Positions 7,058-17,400 are shown, counted from the stretch's first letter. The stretch is DNA of 64,000 bases from an uncultured Verrucomicrobiota bacterium (GCA_937872095.1 CALMNW010000075.1:105686-169685), one strand, 5' to 3'. Numbers and translations are program-made. Notes: a model not told the origin generated them from the letters alone.

Positions 7058-10000
7058 TTACCAGCCGATTTCGAGGAGGGACGGTTCGTCGACGTTGCTG
7101 CCGGTGGAACCGAGCTGGGTATAGACGTGGTGGGTGGTTCCGTCGGAGATCGCGACGACGGCGCCGTCGGTATCGGTGGCGGCGACCAGGGCGCCGGGGA
7201 GGGCGTCCTCCGCGGCGCGGCGGGTGGCGCCGTGGATCTTGACGGCTTCCTTGTACTTCAGGTCCACGACGGGGCGGGGATTGCCGAATTCGAAGATGAC
7301 GGCTTCGGCCCCGGTGGCTTTCAGCAGGGCGCCGGTGGTGTCGGCGAGCCGCTGGTCGAGGTTGTCGGGAATGCCGACGGTGATGGTTTCGAGTCCGGCG
7401 GTGCCGTGGTGGGGGGCGACGACGACCTGGGCTTTCAGTTTTTCGGGCGGGACGGCGGCGAGGAAATTCTTCTGCTGCTCGAGGGTGAGATCGGAAGGAA
7501 TCAGCATGGCGAATTCGCCGTAGGAGACGCGGAGGGACAGGGGGGCTTCGGCGTCGCCGGGGGCGGGGCCGAGGACTTCGACGAGGATGGGTTTTCCATC
7601 GTATTCGGACCGATAGACGACGTCGCCGGCGGCGAGGATTTTGGGTTCGACGGCGGTGCCGGAGAGGAGGTGCTTGAGGTGCGCGGGGGAACGCTCGGCG
7701 AGCAAGGCGGCGAGGGGCTCCTGCGCGAGGATGCCGGCGGCCGAGGCCGGGAGGTAGAAGTGTTCGGCGTCGATGTGCTGGAGCACGGTGAAGAGACCGG
7801 CGCTGTGCTCGGGGGCGGGGGAAGTGAGGACGAGGGCTTCGAGGCTCTTGATTTTCTTGGAGAAGATCTGGGGCAGGACGGTGCGCTCGGCGACGTTGCG
7901 GCGGCCGCGATCGGTCTGCACGAAAGCGGTATCGACCAGGATGGCCCGGTTGTCGGGCGTGTCGATGAGGATGGCGGAGCCGTATTCGACGGCGATGACG
8001 GAAACCTCGAGGGAGCCTTCGCTGCGCATGGCCTTCTTCTCGCTGATGCCGGAGAGGGCGACGCCGGCGAGCAGGAGGCCGACGAGGCCGACGGCGACGA
8101 TGCGGAGCGAAACGGAGGCCCGGCGCCAACCGGGACGGACGAGGCGGAACCAGAGGGGCCGCCACCAGGCGAAGATCGCGACGGCGGCGTAGTAGACGAA
8201 GAGTTCGCGGAGGGTGGGGCGGGAAACGAAGGGATAGAGGAACCACTGGGAGAAATAATGGCCGAGGAGCAGGAACAAGGTCGAGAAGACCCAGTTGGCC
8301 GCGCTCAGCAGCAGGGCGAGATAAATGCCGATGCCGGGGATGAGGCCGAGGAGGCCGGCGAGCATCGAGAGCTGCAGGACGACGCCGACGAGCGGGATGG
8401 CGATGAGATTGGCGTAGGCGCCGGCCACCGGCCAGCGGAAGAAGTAGTAGGCGGAGAGGGGAATCATCATGCCGATCTGCATGCCGAACTGGGCGGCGAT
8501 GAATCCGGCGACGCCGGGATTCAGGTTGGCGAAACCGTAGTCGCGGATGGGCGTGAAACCGATGCGGGTGAGGAAGCGCGCCAGAGCGAAGAGCCCGACG
8601 GCGAGCAGGGCGTAGCCGATCCAGAACCGGAGCGTGAGGGTCAGCAGCCAGTGCGCCGCATAGGCGTAGGTGAGCACGGACACCATGAGGACGAGGGCGA
8701 TGAAATCGTTGCCCTTGAATTTCTTGAAGATGTCGAAGAACGGCTGCGTGAGGATGGCCAGCGAGAGGATTGCGCCGAAGGACAGGGTGAAAGAGGGATC
8801 GACGGCCATGGCGGGGTTCTGCAGCAGGATCATGAAGGCGGCGACGGGCACGCCGAGCAAGGCGGAGGCGCGCACGCCTTCGGACATGTAGCCCCACGTG
8901 AGCAGGAACAGCGAGTTCATGATGACCGCGCGGAGCGTGGACGGGCGCGCGCCGGTGATGATGCCGAAGACGACGAGGGCGAAGATGATGAAGGGGACGT
9001 AGACCTTCTTGGAGACCTTCAGCATCACGAAAATGCCGATGAACATGATGGTGATGATCGTGACGTGGAGGCCGGAGACGGCCAGCACGTGGTTGATGCC
9101 CGAGGAGCGGAACTCGTCGGCGATGAGCCGATCGGTGTTTTTGCCGAGGGCGATGAGGGGCGGGACGATGGTGTTGTCGTGGATGGAGGAGGCGAGCGAG
9201 ACGGTGTTCTGCATGCCGTAACGGAGGCCGAGCGTGAGGGCGCCGTGGAAGGCGGAGTTGGGCTGGGGCGTCGTTTGCTTGATGACGCGCACCATTTCGT
9301 CGCGCAGATAGAGGGAGAACTCGACGAGCGGGTTGCCCTGGCGGGGTTCGGCGGCGCCCCGCGGCTGGATGATGTGGATGGGGGCGGGTCCGGCCAGCGG
9401 GACGCGCAGGCGCATCTGGCCGCCGATGTTGTAGTTCCGCAGGTAGTTGGCTTGGTCGAACGACCCTTGGTTGGCGGCGTGGGAGGCGCTCTGGAGTTCG
9501 CCGTTCAGGGCGATGTCGTAGCCGTAGGCGTCGGAGCGCGCGAGGCGGGCGTAGCCGGGCGTGACCGGATCGAGGGTCAGGCGGATGTTCTGGCGGTCGA
9601 CGGGGAGGTAGGGCCCGCCCGGCTGATATTGGATGTAATCGGGGGTGATCGACAGGACCGTCTTGAAGGAATAGACCCACGGATCGGCGGTGATGCGGCC
9701 GAGCACGCCGACGGGGACGACGTTGCGGCCGGAGCGGGCGAAGAGGCTGACGTTGTTTTCCGGCTGGTAGACGCCGATCTTCGCGGCGGCCGCCGGCTGG
9801 CCGACCAGTTCGACCTTGTCGAGATGCGTGAACGGCTGTTCGATCAGGGTTTCCCACCGGGCGGCCGTGCCGGCGGGAATGACGATTTCCTGGCTTTCCT
9901 GCGGCAGGTTGTACTGCGTGAAGACCCAGCGGCCCTTTTCGTCGAGCGTGGGGTTGCCGTCGGCGTCCGGGACGGGTTGCAGGGCTTCGAGGCGGCCGAT

Positions 10001-10435
10001 CAGGCGGAGGCGGATTTCTTCCGTGGTCGCCGCGAGGGTTTTGACTTTCAGGAAAGACGTCTGCGAAATGGGCTGGCCGGGCGACCAGGCGCCGCCTTCC
10101 GCCGAGACGGAGAGCGTGCCGATCAGCTGGTCGGGCGACTGGACCATCGCGATATAGCGCGTGTAGCCGAAGAGGAGCGCAGTGAGCAACAGGAGAATCC
10201 AGAGTCCCGTCTGCGTGCGATCGATCGGCGCGGCGACGCCGTAGGCGGCGAGTTCGTCGTCGACGGGCTTGCGCAGGCGGTGGGCGGCCATGAGGCCGGC
10301 GATGGTTAGCAAGCCGAGGAGGGCCGTGGCGCCCCAGAGGGCGCCGAGCGCTTCCGGCCCGGCCGGAAAGGCCATGGCGCAAGCGATGCCGACGATGAAC
10401 AGATAGCAGAAAGCGATGAGTTTGTTGCGGGTCAT
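7058..10435 (-). CDS. comEC: ComEC/Rec2-family membrane protein with C-terminal metallo-beta-lactamase-like domain
   Basis: 1125 aa, longer than typical ComEC (about 750-850). ComEC forms the inner-membrane channel that takes up single-stranded DNA in transformation. The N-terminus has several membrane segments. A long soluble region at about 120-400 covers the OB-like extracellular part. The competence core follows (SSGINHVLAVSGLHVTII at about residue 445, then repeated hydrophobic helices to about 790, including WPVAGAYANLIAIPLVG). The last 300 residues are metallo-beta-lactamase-like (VSVIAVEYGSAILIDT; VVAPHHGTAGLE). The usual HxDxDH metal motif is replaced by SPAPEH in LTSPAPEHSAG, so the nuclease site is probably inactive. 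It is last in a minus-strand series of four membrane-protein genes. Confidence 0.85.
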   Translation of the reverse strand: MTRNKLIAFCYLFIVGIACAMAFPAGPEALGALWGATALLGLLTIAGLMAAHRLRKPVDDELAAYGVAAPIDRTQTGLWILLLLTALLFGYTRYIAMVQSPDQLIGTLSVSAEGGAWSPGQPISQTSFLKVKTLAATTEEIRLRLIGRLEALQPVPDADGNPTLDEKGRWVFTQYNLPQESQEIVIPAGTAARWETLIEQPFTHLDKVELVGQPAAAAKIGVYQPENNVSLFARSGRNVVPVGVLGRITADPWVYSFKTVLSITPDYIQYQPGGPYLPVDRQNIRLTLDPVTPGYARLARSDAYGYDIALNGELQSASHAANQGSFDQANYLRNYNIGGQMRLRVPLAGPAPIHIIQPRGAAEPRQGNPLVEFSLYLRDEMVRVIKQTTPQPNSAFHGALTLGLRYGMQNTVSLASSIHDNTIVPPLIALGKNTDRLIADEFRSSGINHVLAVSGLHVTIITIMFIGIFVMLKVSKKVYVPFIIFALVVFGIITGARPSTLRAVIMNSLFLLTWGYMSEGVRASALLGVPVAAFMILLQNPAMAVDPSFTLSFGAILSLAILTQPFFDIFKKFKGNDFIALVLMVSVLTYAYAAHWLLTLTLRFWIGYALLAVGLFALARFLTRIGFTPIRDYGFANLNPGVAGFIAAQFGMQIGMMIPLSAYYFFRWPVAGAYANLIAIPLVGVVLQLSMLAGLLGLIPGIGIYLALLLSAANWVFSTLFLLLGHYFSQWFLYPFVSRPTLRELFVYYAAVAIFAWWRPLWFRLVRPGWRRASVSLRIVAVGLVGLLLAGVALSGISEKKAMRSEGSLEVSVIAVEYGSAILIDTPDNRAILVDTAFVQTDRGRRNVAERTVLPQIFSKKIKSLEALVLTSPAPEHSAGLFTVLQHIDAEHFYLPASAAGILAQEPLAALLAERSPAHLKHLLSGTAVEPKILAAGDVVYRSEYDGKPILVEVLGPAPGDAEAPLSLRVSYGEFAMLIPSDLTLEQQKNFLAAVPPEKLKAQVVVAPHHGTAGLETITVGIPDNLDQRLADTTGALLKATGAEAVIFEFGNPRPVVDLKYKEAVKIHGATRRAAEDALPGALVAATDTDGAVVAISDGTTHHVYTQLGSTGSNVDEPSLLEIGW

Positions 10436-10450
10436 GTCGTGCGCCGGGGG

Positions 10451-10690
10451 TTAGGGGGTTTCGAGATCGTCCGCGGAGGCGGGCGCGTCGGAAGCCGGGG
10501 TCGGTTGGCCCGGCAGGGCGATGTCGGGATAGTACTCGAGATTGGATTTCCAGATCGGGGATTCCTCGGGCTGGCCCCGGGCGATGGCGAGAAACGCCTG
10601 CCGATAGGCGGGGTTGAAGGCCGTGACGGCGATGCCGAGCAGGAGGGCAAAAGCGAGGATTTTGGCGAGTTTAGCGGCACCTTGTTCCAT
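10451..10690 (-). CDS. Small single-pass membrane protein, unknown function
   Basis: 79 aa with GAGAGG upstream of the ATG at 10690. Residues about 8-28 (LAKILAFALLLGIAVTAFNPA) are one membrane helix or uncleaved signal. The rest is a short acidic, Pro/Ala-rich tail (PGQPTPASDAPASADDLETP). No family is recognised. It lies 15 bases upstream of the ComEC-like gene on the same strand, so it may be cotranscribed with it and could be an accessory subunit; that link rests on position only. Confidence 0.6.
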   Translation of the reverse strand: MEQGAAKLAKILAFALLLGIAVTAFNPAYRQAFLAIARGQPEESPIWKSNLEYYPDIALPGQPTPASDAPASADDLETP

Positions 10691-10733
10691 GGAAACCTCT
10701 CTCGTTCTTCATGCGAAACTGACGAAAATGTAA

Positions 10734-11612
10734 TTATCCAGAATACGGTTCCAGATGGAGGTTGGCAATCGTTTCTTTTCCGAAGCGTTGTCGCAGGGCG
10801 CTTTCGAGGGCGGTCGCGAGATCGTGGGCTTCGCGCAAGGGCAACTCGGCGCGCAGGCGGATGTGCAAGTCGATCACCGGGATGCGTCCGACCATGCGGG
10901 TGCGCAGATTGTGGGGTTCGGCGATGCCGGGAATGCCGCGGGCCATGGCCAGGATTTCCTCGCAGACCTCCGGAGCGAGGCTTTGGTCCGTCAGGTCGCC
11001 CACTTGCTCGCGAATGATGCGCCAGGCGATCTTGAGCAGGAAAATGCTGACGAACAAGGCGGCGATGGGATCGAGGATGAGCCAGTCGTGCCCGAGAAAC
11101 GCGGCGGCGCCGACGCCCGCCGCCGTGGCGATGGAGGAAAAGGCGTCCGAACGGTGGTGCCAGGCGTTGGCGACCAGCGAGGCGCTGCCGGTGGCGCGGG
11201 CCACCTTCATCGTGGCCCGGAACAGCCACTCCTTCGTGGCGATGGAAAGCACGGCGGCCCAGAACGCCCAAACGGACGGCATGGTCAGTTTTTCGCCGTG
11301 CAGGGCGTCGAAAACGCGGTGGATGGCCGATCCGGCGATCCGGATGCCGACGTAGGCCAGGGCCATGCCGATGATGGCGGCGACGATCGTTTCGTATTTG
11401 CCGTGGCCGTAGGCATGGTCTTTGTCCACCGGCTTGGCGGTGAACCGCAGGCCGATGAGCACGGCGACGTCGGTGGCGAAGTCGGAGAGCGAGTGGATGG
11501 CGTCGGCCAGCATGGCTTGAGAACGGCCGAAGATGCCGGCGGCCAGCTTCAAGCCGGTCAAGACGACGTTGACCCAGATGGACAGATGGGTGACTTTGCG
11601 TTCGGGGATCAT
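10734..11612 (-). CDS. Cation diffusion facilitator (CDF) metal transporter
   Basis: 292 aa, normal for CDF proteins, which export divalent metals (Zn, Fe, Mn, Co) in exchange for protons. Six membrane helices are visible, starting VTHLSIWVNVVLTGLKLAAG. Metal-site residues appear in helix 2 (HSLSDFATD) and helix 5 (HHRSDAFSS). A cytoplasmic C-terminal ferredoxin-like domain begins at about residue 205 (RIIREQVGDLTDQSLAPEV) and carries the CDF dimer-domain pattern (HNLRTRMVGRIPVIDLHIRL). The start at 11612 (MIPERK) gives the usual short N-terminus; longer in-frame starts exist but would overlap the upstream gene. The His-x-x-x-Asp pair in helix 2 does not fix the metal. Confidence 0.9.
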   Translation of the reverse strand: MIPERKVTHLSIWVNVVLTGLKLAAGIFGRSQAMLADAIHSLSDFATDVAVLIGLRFTAKPVDKDHAYGHGKYETIVAAIIGMALAYVGIRIAGSAIHRVFDALHGEKLTMPSVWAFWAAVLSIATKEWLFRATMKVARATGSASLVANAWHHRSDAFSSIATAAGVGAAAFLGHDWLILDPIAALFVSIFLLKIAWRIIREQVGDLTDQSLAPEVCEEILAMARGIPGIAEPHNLRTRMVGRIPVIDLHIRLRAELPLREAHDLATALESALRQRFGKETIANLHLEPYSG

Positions 11613-11625
11613 GGCGGGACGAGTC

Positions 11626-12033
11626 TCAGGGTTTTGTGGGCGGGGCGTCCGGCGCGGCTGCGGCATCGTTCCGTTTGTCGGGCGGCTCGCGGGTGCGATC
11701 CTTGTCGTTTCGAAATGCCCACCACCAAGCTCCTTGGCGCAGGAGGGAGCCGCGGAGCTTCGCGTGGGCGTAGTCCTGGTCGTTCTGCTTTTCAAGCTGC
11801 TGCTCGCGGGCGTAGTCCTCGTCGCTCTGCCACCAGGGTTTGCCTTTGGGGGCGGGCTTGGGGTTGATCAGAAGCATGTAGACGAACAAAAAGGGCACGC
11901 AGGGCAGATAGAAGATGATGCCGTCCTGCGAACGCAGCGTCGCGCGAGCGTCGAGCGTCGACAGCCAGACCAGATAGAAGATGAAGCCGAGAGTGTTGAG
12001 GATCCACACGGCGCGCCTGATTCCCGGATTCAT
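11626..12033 (-). CDS. Small two-helix membrane protein, unknown function
   Basis: 135 aa. Two membrane segments lie at about residues 8-26 (VWILNTLGFIFYLVWLSTL) and 38-56 (DGIIFYLPCVPFLFVYMLLI). A charged cytoplasmic tail rich in Asp, Lys, Arg and Gln follows and ends in a Pro/Ala stretch. No family is recognised. It ends 13 bases before the CDF start on the same strand, so the two may share a transcript. Confidence 0.6.
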   Translation of the reverse strand: MNPGIRRAVWILNTLGFIFYLVWLSTLDARATLRSQDGIIFYLPCVPFLFVYMLLINPKPAPKGKPWWQSDEDYAREQQLEKQNDQDYAHAKLRGSLLRQGAWWWAFRNDKDRTREPPDKRNDAAAAPDAPPTKP

Positions 12034-12087
12034 GCGGGGACTCTACCCCGCGCGCGCGCCGGTTGGCAACAGGCTTCTGGCGGATTC

Positions 12088-13308
12088 CTAATCGAGCCGA
12101 CGGGTGCGGTAGAAATTGACCGACATGGCGTTCGTGGCGATCACGCTTACGACGGGGCCGGTCGCCAGCGTGCTGCCGCCGGCGTCGGTCCAGACCTGGG
12201 GCCCGGCCAGATTGGTCGCGACCTGCAGGACGTAGGTGTGGCCCACGGATCCCAGCCAGCGGAACGTCGCGGCGTCGTTTTCGCCCGCCTCGGGTGCCAG
12301 CAGCGCGCGGGCGGACGGATAGGGGTTGGCCGCGGCGAAGAACTGGTCGCCGGGGCTGTAGAATTCGGCGAAGTTGAACAGGCGCGGATCGCCGAGATTG
12401 CCGTAGCCGCCGGAGGTCTGGCCCATGGGGCCGAGCACCTGGTTGGACATGCTGCGGTGGTAGATGTCGTTCACGAAAGCGACGATGCGGATGGTGTCGT
12501 TGAGCGCGCCGGCGTCGTCGGCGAAGAGTTCGATCGGAAGCGCCAGTTCAAGGCCGTTCGTCACGCTGGCGGCGAGGGAAGTGTCCGCCTCGTTGGCGTC
12601 GCCGGTGCCCCAGACGCCCCCGGTATTGGCGTTGTTGAAGCCCATTTTCACCCCGTTGGTGAAGATAAAGGTGGTGACGAAGGAGGTATGGGTGGGATCT
12701 TGGGCGGTCCCCAGCGTCCGGGCGGTTCCACCGCCGCCGGTGGGGAGCGTGGCGTAGTACAGAAAGCCCCGCCAGGCTTCGACCTGCGGCGGATCGTAAT
12801 AGGGCACCACATCCGTGCGGTTGTAGAATGTCAGGTAGAAGTCGGCCTCGAAGCCGGTGTCGAAGCGCAAGCCGATGTTGTTGGTATCCCAATGACCCAT
12901 GTTGCCCAAGGCGCCGTCATCGACGAAGACATTGTCGCCGCGCAGGCTGTTCTGGCCGCCGGGAATGGCATCGACGAAGATGTCGAGTTTGTTCATGTTG
13001 CCGACCGACCACTGGACGCCGTTGCCGGCGGTTTCGAGGTTGCCGGCGATGAAGAGGAACAGATAGCCGTCGGAGACGCGCGCATACGCGGCGTCCAGTT
13101 CGGAGCCCTGCACGGCGAAACGGCGATGGCCGTTGGTGGCGTTGCCGAAGGCCGTCGGCGTGTCCTGCACGGCCAGAGGCGCGCCATAGAAGTCGGCGTC
13201 GAGCAGGCCGTCGATGGTCGGCGATTGCGCCGCGGCCGGCCGGAAGAATCCGGCGGTCAGCAGGAACAAGAAGGCCACGGGCAAACAGGCGACGCATTTC
13301 GACTTCAT
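12088..13308 (-). CDS. Secreted protein with verrucomicrobial-style C-terminal beta module, function unknown
   Basis: 406 aa. The ATG at 13308 has AAGGA upstream and starts a signal peptide (CLPVAFLFLLTAGFFRPAAA, cleavage near residue 27). The mature part starts TIDGLLDADFYG, the opening of a carbohydrate-binding-type (CBM9-like DOMON) beta sandwich that often follows a signal peptide in PVC proteins. It continues with many Asn/Gly/Thr-rich strands. The last 60 residues (TYVLQVATNLAGPQVWTDAGG ... VNFYRTRRLD) are the short terminal beta module common at the ends of Verrucomicrobia-type secreted proteins. It is related in pattern to the YYxLxYxTxL part of the giant proteins downstream, but has no EF-hand-like segment. 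No catalytic residues are recognised. Confidence 0.65.
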   Translation of the reverse strand: MKSKCVACLPVAFLFLLTAGFFRPAAAQSPTIDGLLDADFYGAPLAVQDTPTAFGNATNGHRRFAVQGSELDAAYARVSDGYLFLFIAGNLETAGNGVQWSVGNMNKLDIFVDAIPGGQNSLRGDNVFVDDGALGNMGHWDTNNIGLRFDTGFEADFYLTFYNRTDVVPYYDPPQVEAWRGFLYYATLPTGGGGTARTLGTAQDPTHTSFVTTFIFTNGVKMGFNNANTGGVWGTGDANEADTSLAASVTNGLELALPIELFADDAGALNDTIRIVAFVNDIYHRSMSNQVLGPMGQTSGGYGNLGDPRLFNFAEFYSPGDQFFAAANPYPSARALLAPEAGENDAATFRWLGSVGHTYVLQVATNLAGPQVWTDAGGSTLATGPVVSVIATNAMSVNFYRTRRLD

Positions 13309-13460
13309 GGGTTTTCCTTTTTGGACGGGAGGCGCGACTTCGCCACCGTGCCTTTCCCGGCGATTCGACAACATGTAACCCATGCTATAACGTTTTTCCG
13401 GATTCGTATATCATTATTTGAATCCTTGGCTCCCGGAAGGGGTTGTGATAGGGAAGCAAC

Positions 13461-14213
13461 ATGGATCCGGACAGGCGCATGCGGGATTGGATTCGCGGCA
13501 ACGCGGGATCGCTGGGGTTTTATCTCTATGCGATCTTGGCCGCTCCGCCGCTGGCGCGCGCGCTGAAAGCCGGTCTGGCCGATTCGGAACCGGTCTGGTG
13601 GCCGGGACTGCTGTTGCTGGCGGTGCTGTTGCTGGAGCCGTTCGGCCTTCGCTGGAAAACCCAGTTTCTGCGTCGGCGCAACGTGGAAGAGGGCGTGGAA
13701 CCCCAAGGCTCGATGTTGGCGGTTTTTTCGGCGGCGGCGATCGGACACATGATCGTCACCCTGTTTCTCGGCATGACGATGCTCGATTGCTGGGGGGCGG
13801 TGGGAGTGGGCTCGGAGGCGTCCTCGCCGTGGTGGGGCGCGGTCATCGTGGCCTTGATCCTGAAAGATTTCGCCGGATTGATGGCGACGAGCGGCCAGAG
13901 CGTGGCGCGCGAAGCGCCGGGGCACGGCAAGGAGCGTGTGGCGGATTTTTTCCTGCTGGCATATGGTTGCGTGGCCTATACGGCGTGGTGGAGCGCCATC
14001 GTCGACTTGGAAGAGATCTCGGGTTCGGGAATTTGGGAAAGGGTGGCTCTGTTGCCCGTGTTGGCTGCGCTTTTCGCGTTTTTCTATTTGCCGATGCGGG
14101 TTCCTTTTTTGCTCGAGGAATATTTTCTCCAACCGGCGCGGGGCCGGAAGGGCCGCCTCCTCTCGGAACTGGCCATCGGCGTTTTGCTGGGTCTTTATCC
14201 CGTTTTCGCGTGA
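13461..14213 (+). CDS. Integral membrane protein, unknown function
   Basis: 250 aa with AGGGA before the ATG at 13461. About six hydrophobic helices are visible: FYLYAILAAPPLARAL, WWPGLLLLAVLLLEPFGL, MLAVFSAAAIGHMIVTLFLG, WWGAVIVALILKDFAGL, FFLLAYGCVAYTAWWSAI and LLPVLAALFAFFYLPMRV, with a final amphipathic helix. No family or motif is recognised. It is divergent from the secreted protein at 12088-13308 and precedes the giant peptidase genes, but nothing in the sequence ties it to them. Confidence 0.65.
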   Translation: MDPDRRMRDWIRGNAGSLGFYLYAILAAPPLARALKAGLADSEPVWWPGLLLLAVLLLEPFGLRWKTQFLRRRNVEEGVEPQGSMLAVFSAAAIGHMIVTLFLGMTMLDCWGAVGVGSEASSPWWGAVIVALILKDFAGLMATSGQSVAREAPGHGKERVADFFLLAYGCVAYTAWWSAIVDLEEISGSGIWERVALLPVLAALFAFFYLPMRVPFLLEEYFLQPARGRKGRLLSELAIGVLLGLYPVFA

Positions 14214-14230
14214 TTTTAGCGCATCCGGGG

Positions 14231-14340
14231 GTAGAGCGCTTCGATTTCCGGGGCGTTTTTTGGTTGGGTCGAAGGGGCGAAAATAGTAATCAATCAAAAA
14301 TAGGGTCTGATCCAAAATATCGCTGGGAGAGGAGGCATGG
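14231..14340 (+). repeat. Upstream element copy A, before the papain-like peptidase gene
   Basis: This 110-base segment aligns over its full length with 22251-22360 upstream of the C25 peptidase gene. Shared blocks are GTAGAGCG-(C/T)-TTC at its 5' end, CGTTTTT then TTGGTT in the middle, GTCTGATC followed by an A-run, and TCG-x-T-x-GGAG just before an ATG (14337 here). A weak sigma-70-like pair TTGGTT (14260-14265) and TAGTAA (14284-14289), 18 bases apart, lies inside. In copy B the aligned ATG is the real start of the peptidase gene; here it opens only a 46-codon frame. Either duplicated promoter DNA or a mobile-element remnant. Confidence 0.6.
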
Positions 14341-14477
14341 AGTCAGCGCGTTGGAAGGCATCGCCGCAGGGGGGGGACAAAGGGGCGTCGAAGGCGATGA
14401 AGCGAAGCGCGGATTTCATGTGTCGGACACCGGATGAGCCGGTCAGTTCCATGGTTAACGTCATGCAAACAAGGTGA
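14337..14477 (+). CDS. Short ORF between upstream element and papain-like peptidase (leader peptide or relic)
   Basis: 46 codons from the ATG at 14337 to TGA at 14475-14477, with purine-rich GGGAG/GGAGG sequence directly upstream. The peptide is basic and Ser/Met-rich (ends SSMVNVMQTR) with no membrane segment or known family. It ends 8 bases before the peptidase ATG at 14486. Its start aligns with the true start of the C25 peptidase gene in the matching upstream element, so it could be a leader peptide or leftover from a duplication. Coding status is doubtful. Confidence 0.25.
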   Translation: MESARWKASPQGGDKGASKAMKRSADFMCRTPDEPVSSMVNVMQTR

Positions 14478-14485
14478 GGTGCCGG

Positions 14486-17400
14486 ATGAATAAAACGCTG
14501 TTTCGTGGTCTTGTTGCCGGTCTGATGGTGTCGTGGCTGGCGGTTGCCAGCTATGCCATTCCCAATCCCGCCGCCGCCTATGCGGAAAAGCTGGGTTACG
14601 CCTATTCCGCCGCGGACGGGGCGGAAACCGTCACGGTCGCTCCCGGCGTGGTTTTCGACGCCTGGGATTTCTATCGCGGCAAGGTGGGCAGCGACTACGC
14701 CTATGGCGCGCAATACGGCTACGACACGGTCAACCGGACCGTGGAAAGCAACGGCTGCGTGCGGAGCTTCGCCGTCTGCGTGCCGCGCAAAGCGACGCGT
14801 TCCGGGACGACGGAAATTTCGCTGTTGGACCTGATGTTGCAGAACGGCGAGCCGCTGTGGGTGGATCCCGATCGGCAGTTGCCGGAAGCCATCGAGGAAA
14901 TCTACGAGCAATCGTCGCTGAAAACCTTCGACAAGCAGGCGCTGCCCACGTCGTGGGACTGGCGCAACGTGAGCGGATCGAGCTACATCGGCGCCGTCCG
15001 CAACCAAGGCTCCTGCGGGAGCTGTTATGCCTTCGGCGCGGCCGCCGCCGCGGAAGGAACGTTCAACTATGCCATGGCGCGCACGGGCGCCAATTGCGTG
15101 GATTTCTCGGAGGCCTACATCGCGTGGTGCCTCGGCAAGTACGGCGATTATTCCGCCCATTTCAGCGGATGCGACGGCGCGGACTACGACTACCAGGAAC
15201 TCGAAGCGCTGACGGTCGAAGGCATTTGCGGGGAAAGCCAGATGCCCTACAACAGCGGATCCGATCCGGGATCCTGCACCTACACGGGCACGACGACGGT
15301 CTTCCAATCCTGGGCGCGCGTGGACTACGGCGACATCGACGCCATCAAGACGGCCATCATGACCTACGGCGTCGTGGATGCGGCGGTCTACGTCGACACC
15401 GCTTTCGACGGCTACGACAGCGGCGTGCACGACGACAGCAACAACACCTGCGACAGCGGCTGGTACACCGAATCCAACCACGCCATTTCGCTGGTGGGCT
15501 GGGACGACAATCCGCCCGAGGGCGGCGGCGGCTGCTGGATTTTGCGCAACAGCTGGGGCACCAGCTGGGGCGAAAGCGGCTACATGCGCATCCGCTACGA
15601 TGCGGCGGTCGTCCATTGCGCGGTGTGCTACATGGTCTACGGCGAGGCCGCCGAAACGGCGCCGACGTTCACCAGCGGAACGACCTTCGGGGCGACCACC
15701 GGCGTGGCGCGGACCCATACGGTGACCGCCAGCGGCAACCCGACGCCCGCGCTCAAGCTCCAGTCTTCGACGGCTTCGGCGGGCTACTATTCCTTCGTTA
15801 CCAACACGGGCGTGCTGACCTACCAGCCGCCGACCAACGACGTCGGCTCGCGGACGTTCACCTTCACCGCCAGCAACACGCTGGGCGTCGCCACGCAGGT
15901 GGTCACCGCCACCGTTGCCTTGGCTCCCCCGGCCGCTCCGGCCGCGATTTGGGCCAGCGCGACCAATACGACGGACTTCACCGCGGCGTGGAGCACGGCT
16001 TCGAACGCAACCAGCTACCGGCTGGACGTCGGCACGAACAGCAGCTTCACGACCGGCGGGGGCGCCGGCGCGACCAATCTGATTTCGGAAGGTTTTGCTT
16101 CGACCAGCCCCGCCGGCTGGACCTTCTCCGGCGTCGGTTCGTATTCGAGCGCGCCCTACGTGGGCACGCTGCTGAGCGGCACCTATTCCATCAAGTTCGA
16201 CACGGTGGGAGACTACGGCACGACCCCGACGTTCTCCACGGGCGCGACGAACCTCCAGTTCTGGGCCTACGGCAACGGCGGTTCCGGCAGCACGTTCGCG
16301 ATTTCCGGCCTGGTCAACAGCGTCTGGACGCTGGTGGACACGGTAGTCATCGCCGCGAACGGCGCGACCTACAACGTGGCACTGGATCCGTCCACGACCC
16401 AGCTCGGCTTCTATTTCACCAAGACCTACAACGTGGCGCTGGACGACGTGCTCGTGCAGGCCAGCCTGGGCGATCCCGACTACGTGGCGGGCTACTCGAA
16501 CCGGACCGTGGCCGGCACGAGCCAGAGCGTGACGGGGCTGACGGCGGGCGCGACCTACTACTTCCGCGCCCGGGCGGTGAACGCCGCCGGGGCCAGCGCG
16601 AATTCCTCCGTGGCGAGCGTCACGACGCTGGCGACCCTGTCGGCGCCGGTCTTCGGCGCCAACCCCGGTCCCGTTGCGGCGACGGCGGGCGTGCAGAAGG
16701 TCTTCGCGGTCAGCGCCTCGGGCGTGCCGACGCCGACGCTGGCGCTCGCGGGCCAGACGGCATCGAGCGGCTACAGCTTTAACGCCGGGACGGGCGAATT
16801 GACCTATACGCCGCCGCAGGCGGATGCCGGCGCCCGGACCTTCACGTTCTCCGCCACCAACAGCCAAGGCACGGCCTCCCAAGTGGTGACCGTCAACGTG
16901 ACGGGAGCGACGGCTCCGGCCTTCACCGGCGGCGCCGGACCCTACAGCACCACCGCGGGCGTGGAAGTGGCGTTCACCGTGACGGCTTCGGGCACCGCGC
17001 CGACGCTGGCGCTGCAGAGCCAGACCGCGTCGAGCGGCTACAGCTTCACGCCGGCGACGGGCGCTTTCACCTACGTGCCGCCGACGGGGGACGTGGGCGC
17101 GCAGACCTTCACGTTCACCGCCGCCAACGCCGCGGGCACCGTCACCCAGGTCACCAGCGTGTCCGTCGCCGCCGTGCCCACCGCGCCGGACGCTCCGGCC
17201 TCGGTCTGGGCCAGCGCGACGAACGCGACGGACTTCACCGCGGCGTGGAGTTCTTCGGCCGGCGCCACGAGCTACCGGTTGGACGTCGGTACCAACGCGA
17301 CGTTCTCCGCCGGCGGCGGTTCGGGCGGCCCGGCGACCAATTGCTTCCACGACGGCACCTTGGGCAACGGCACGGGCGGCACGTGGATCGAAACCGGCCT

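Noticed and set aside
6203..10309. Plus-strand open frame of 1368 codons rich in Gly, Asp and Glu
   Set aside because: It is antisense to the aminotransferase, Lrp and ComEC-like genes, which have clear family motifs; the frame has no domain of its own.
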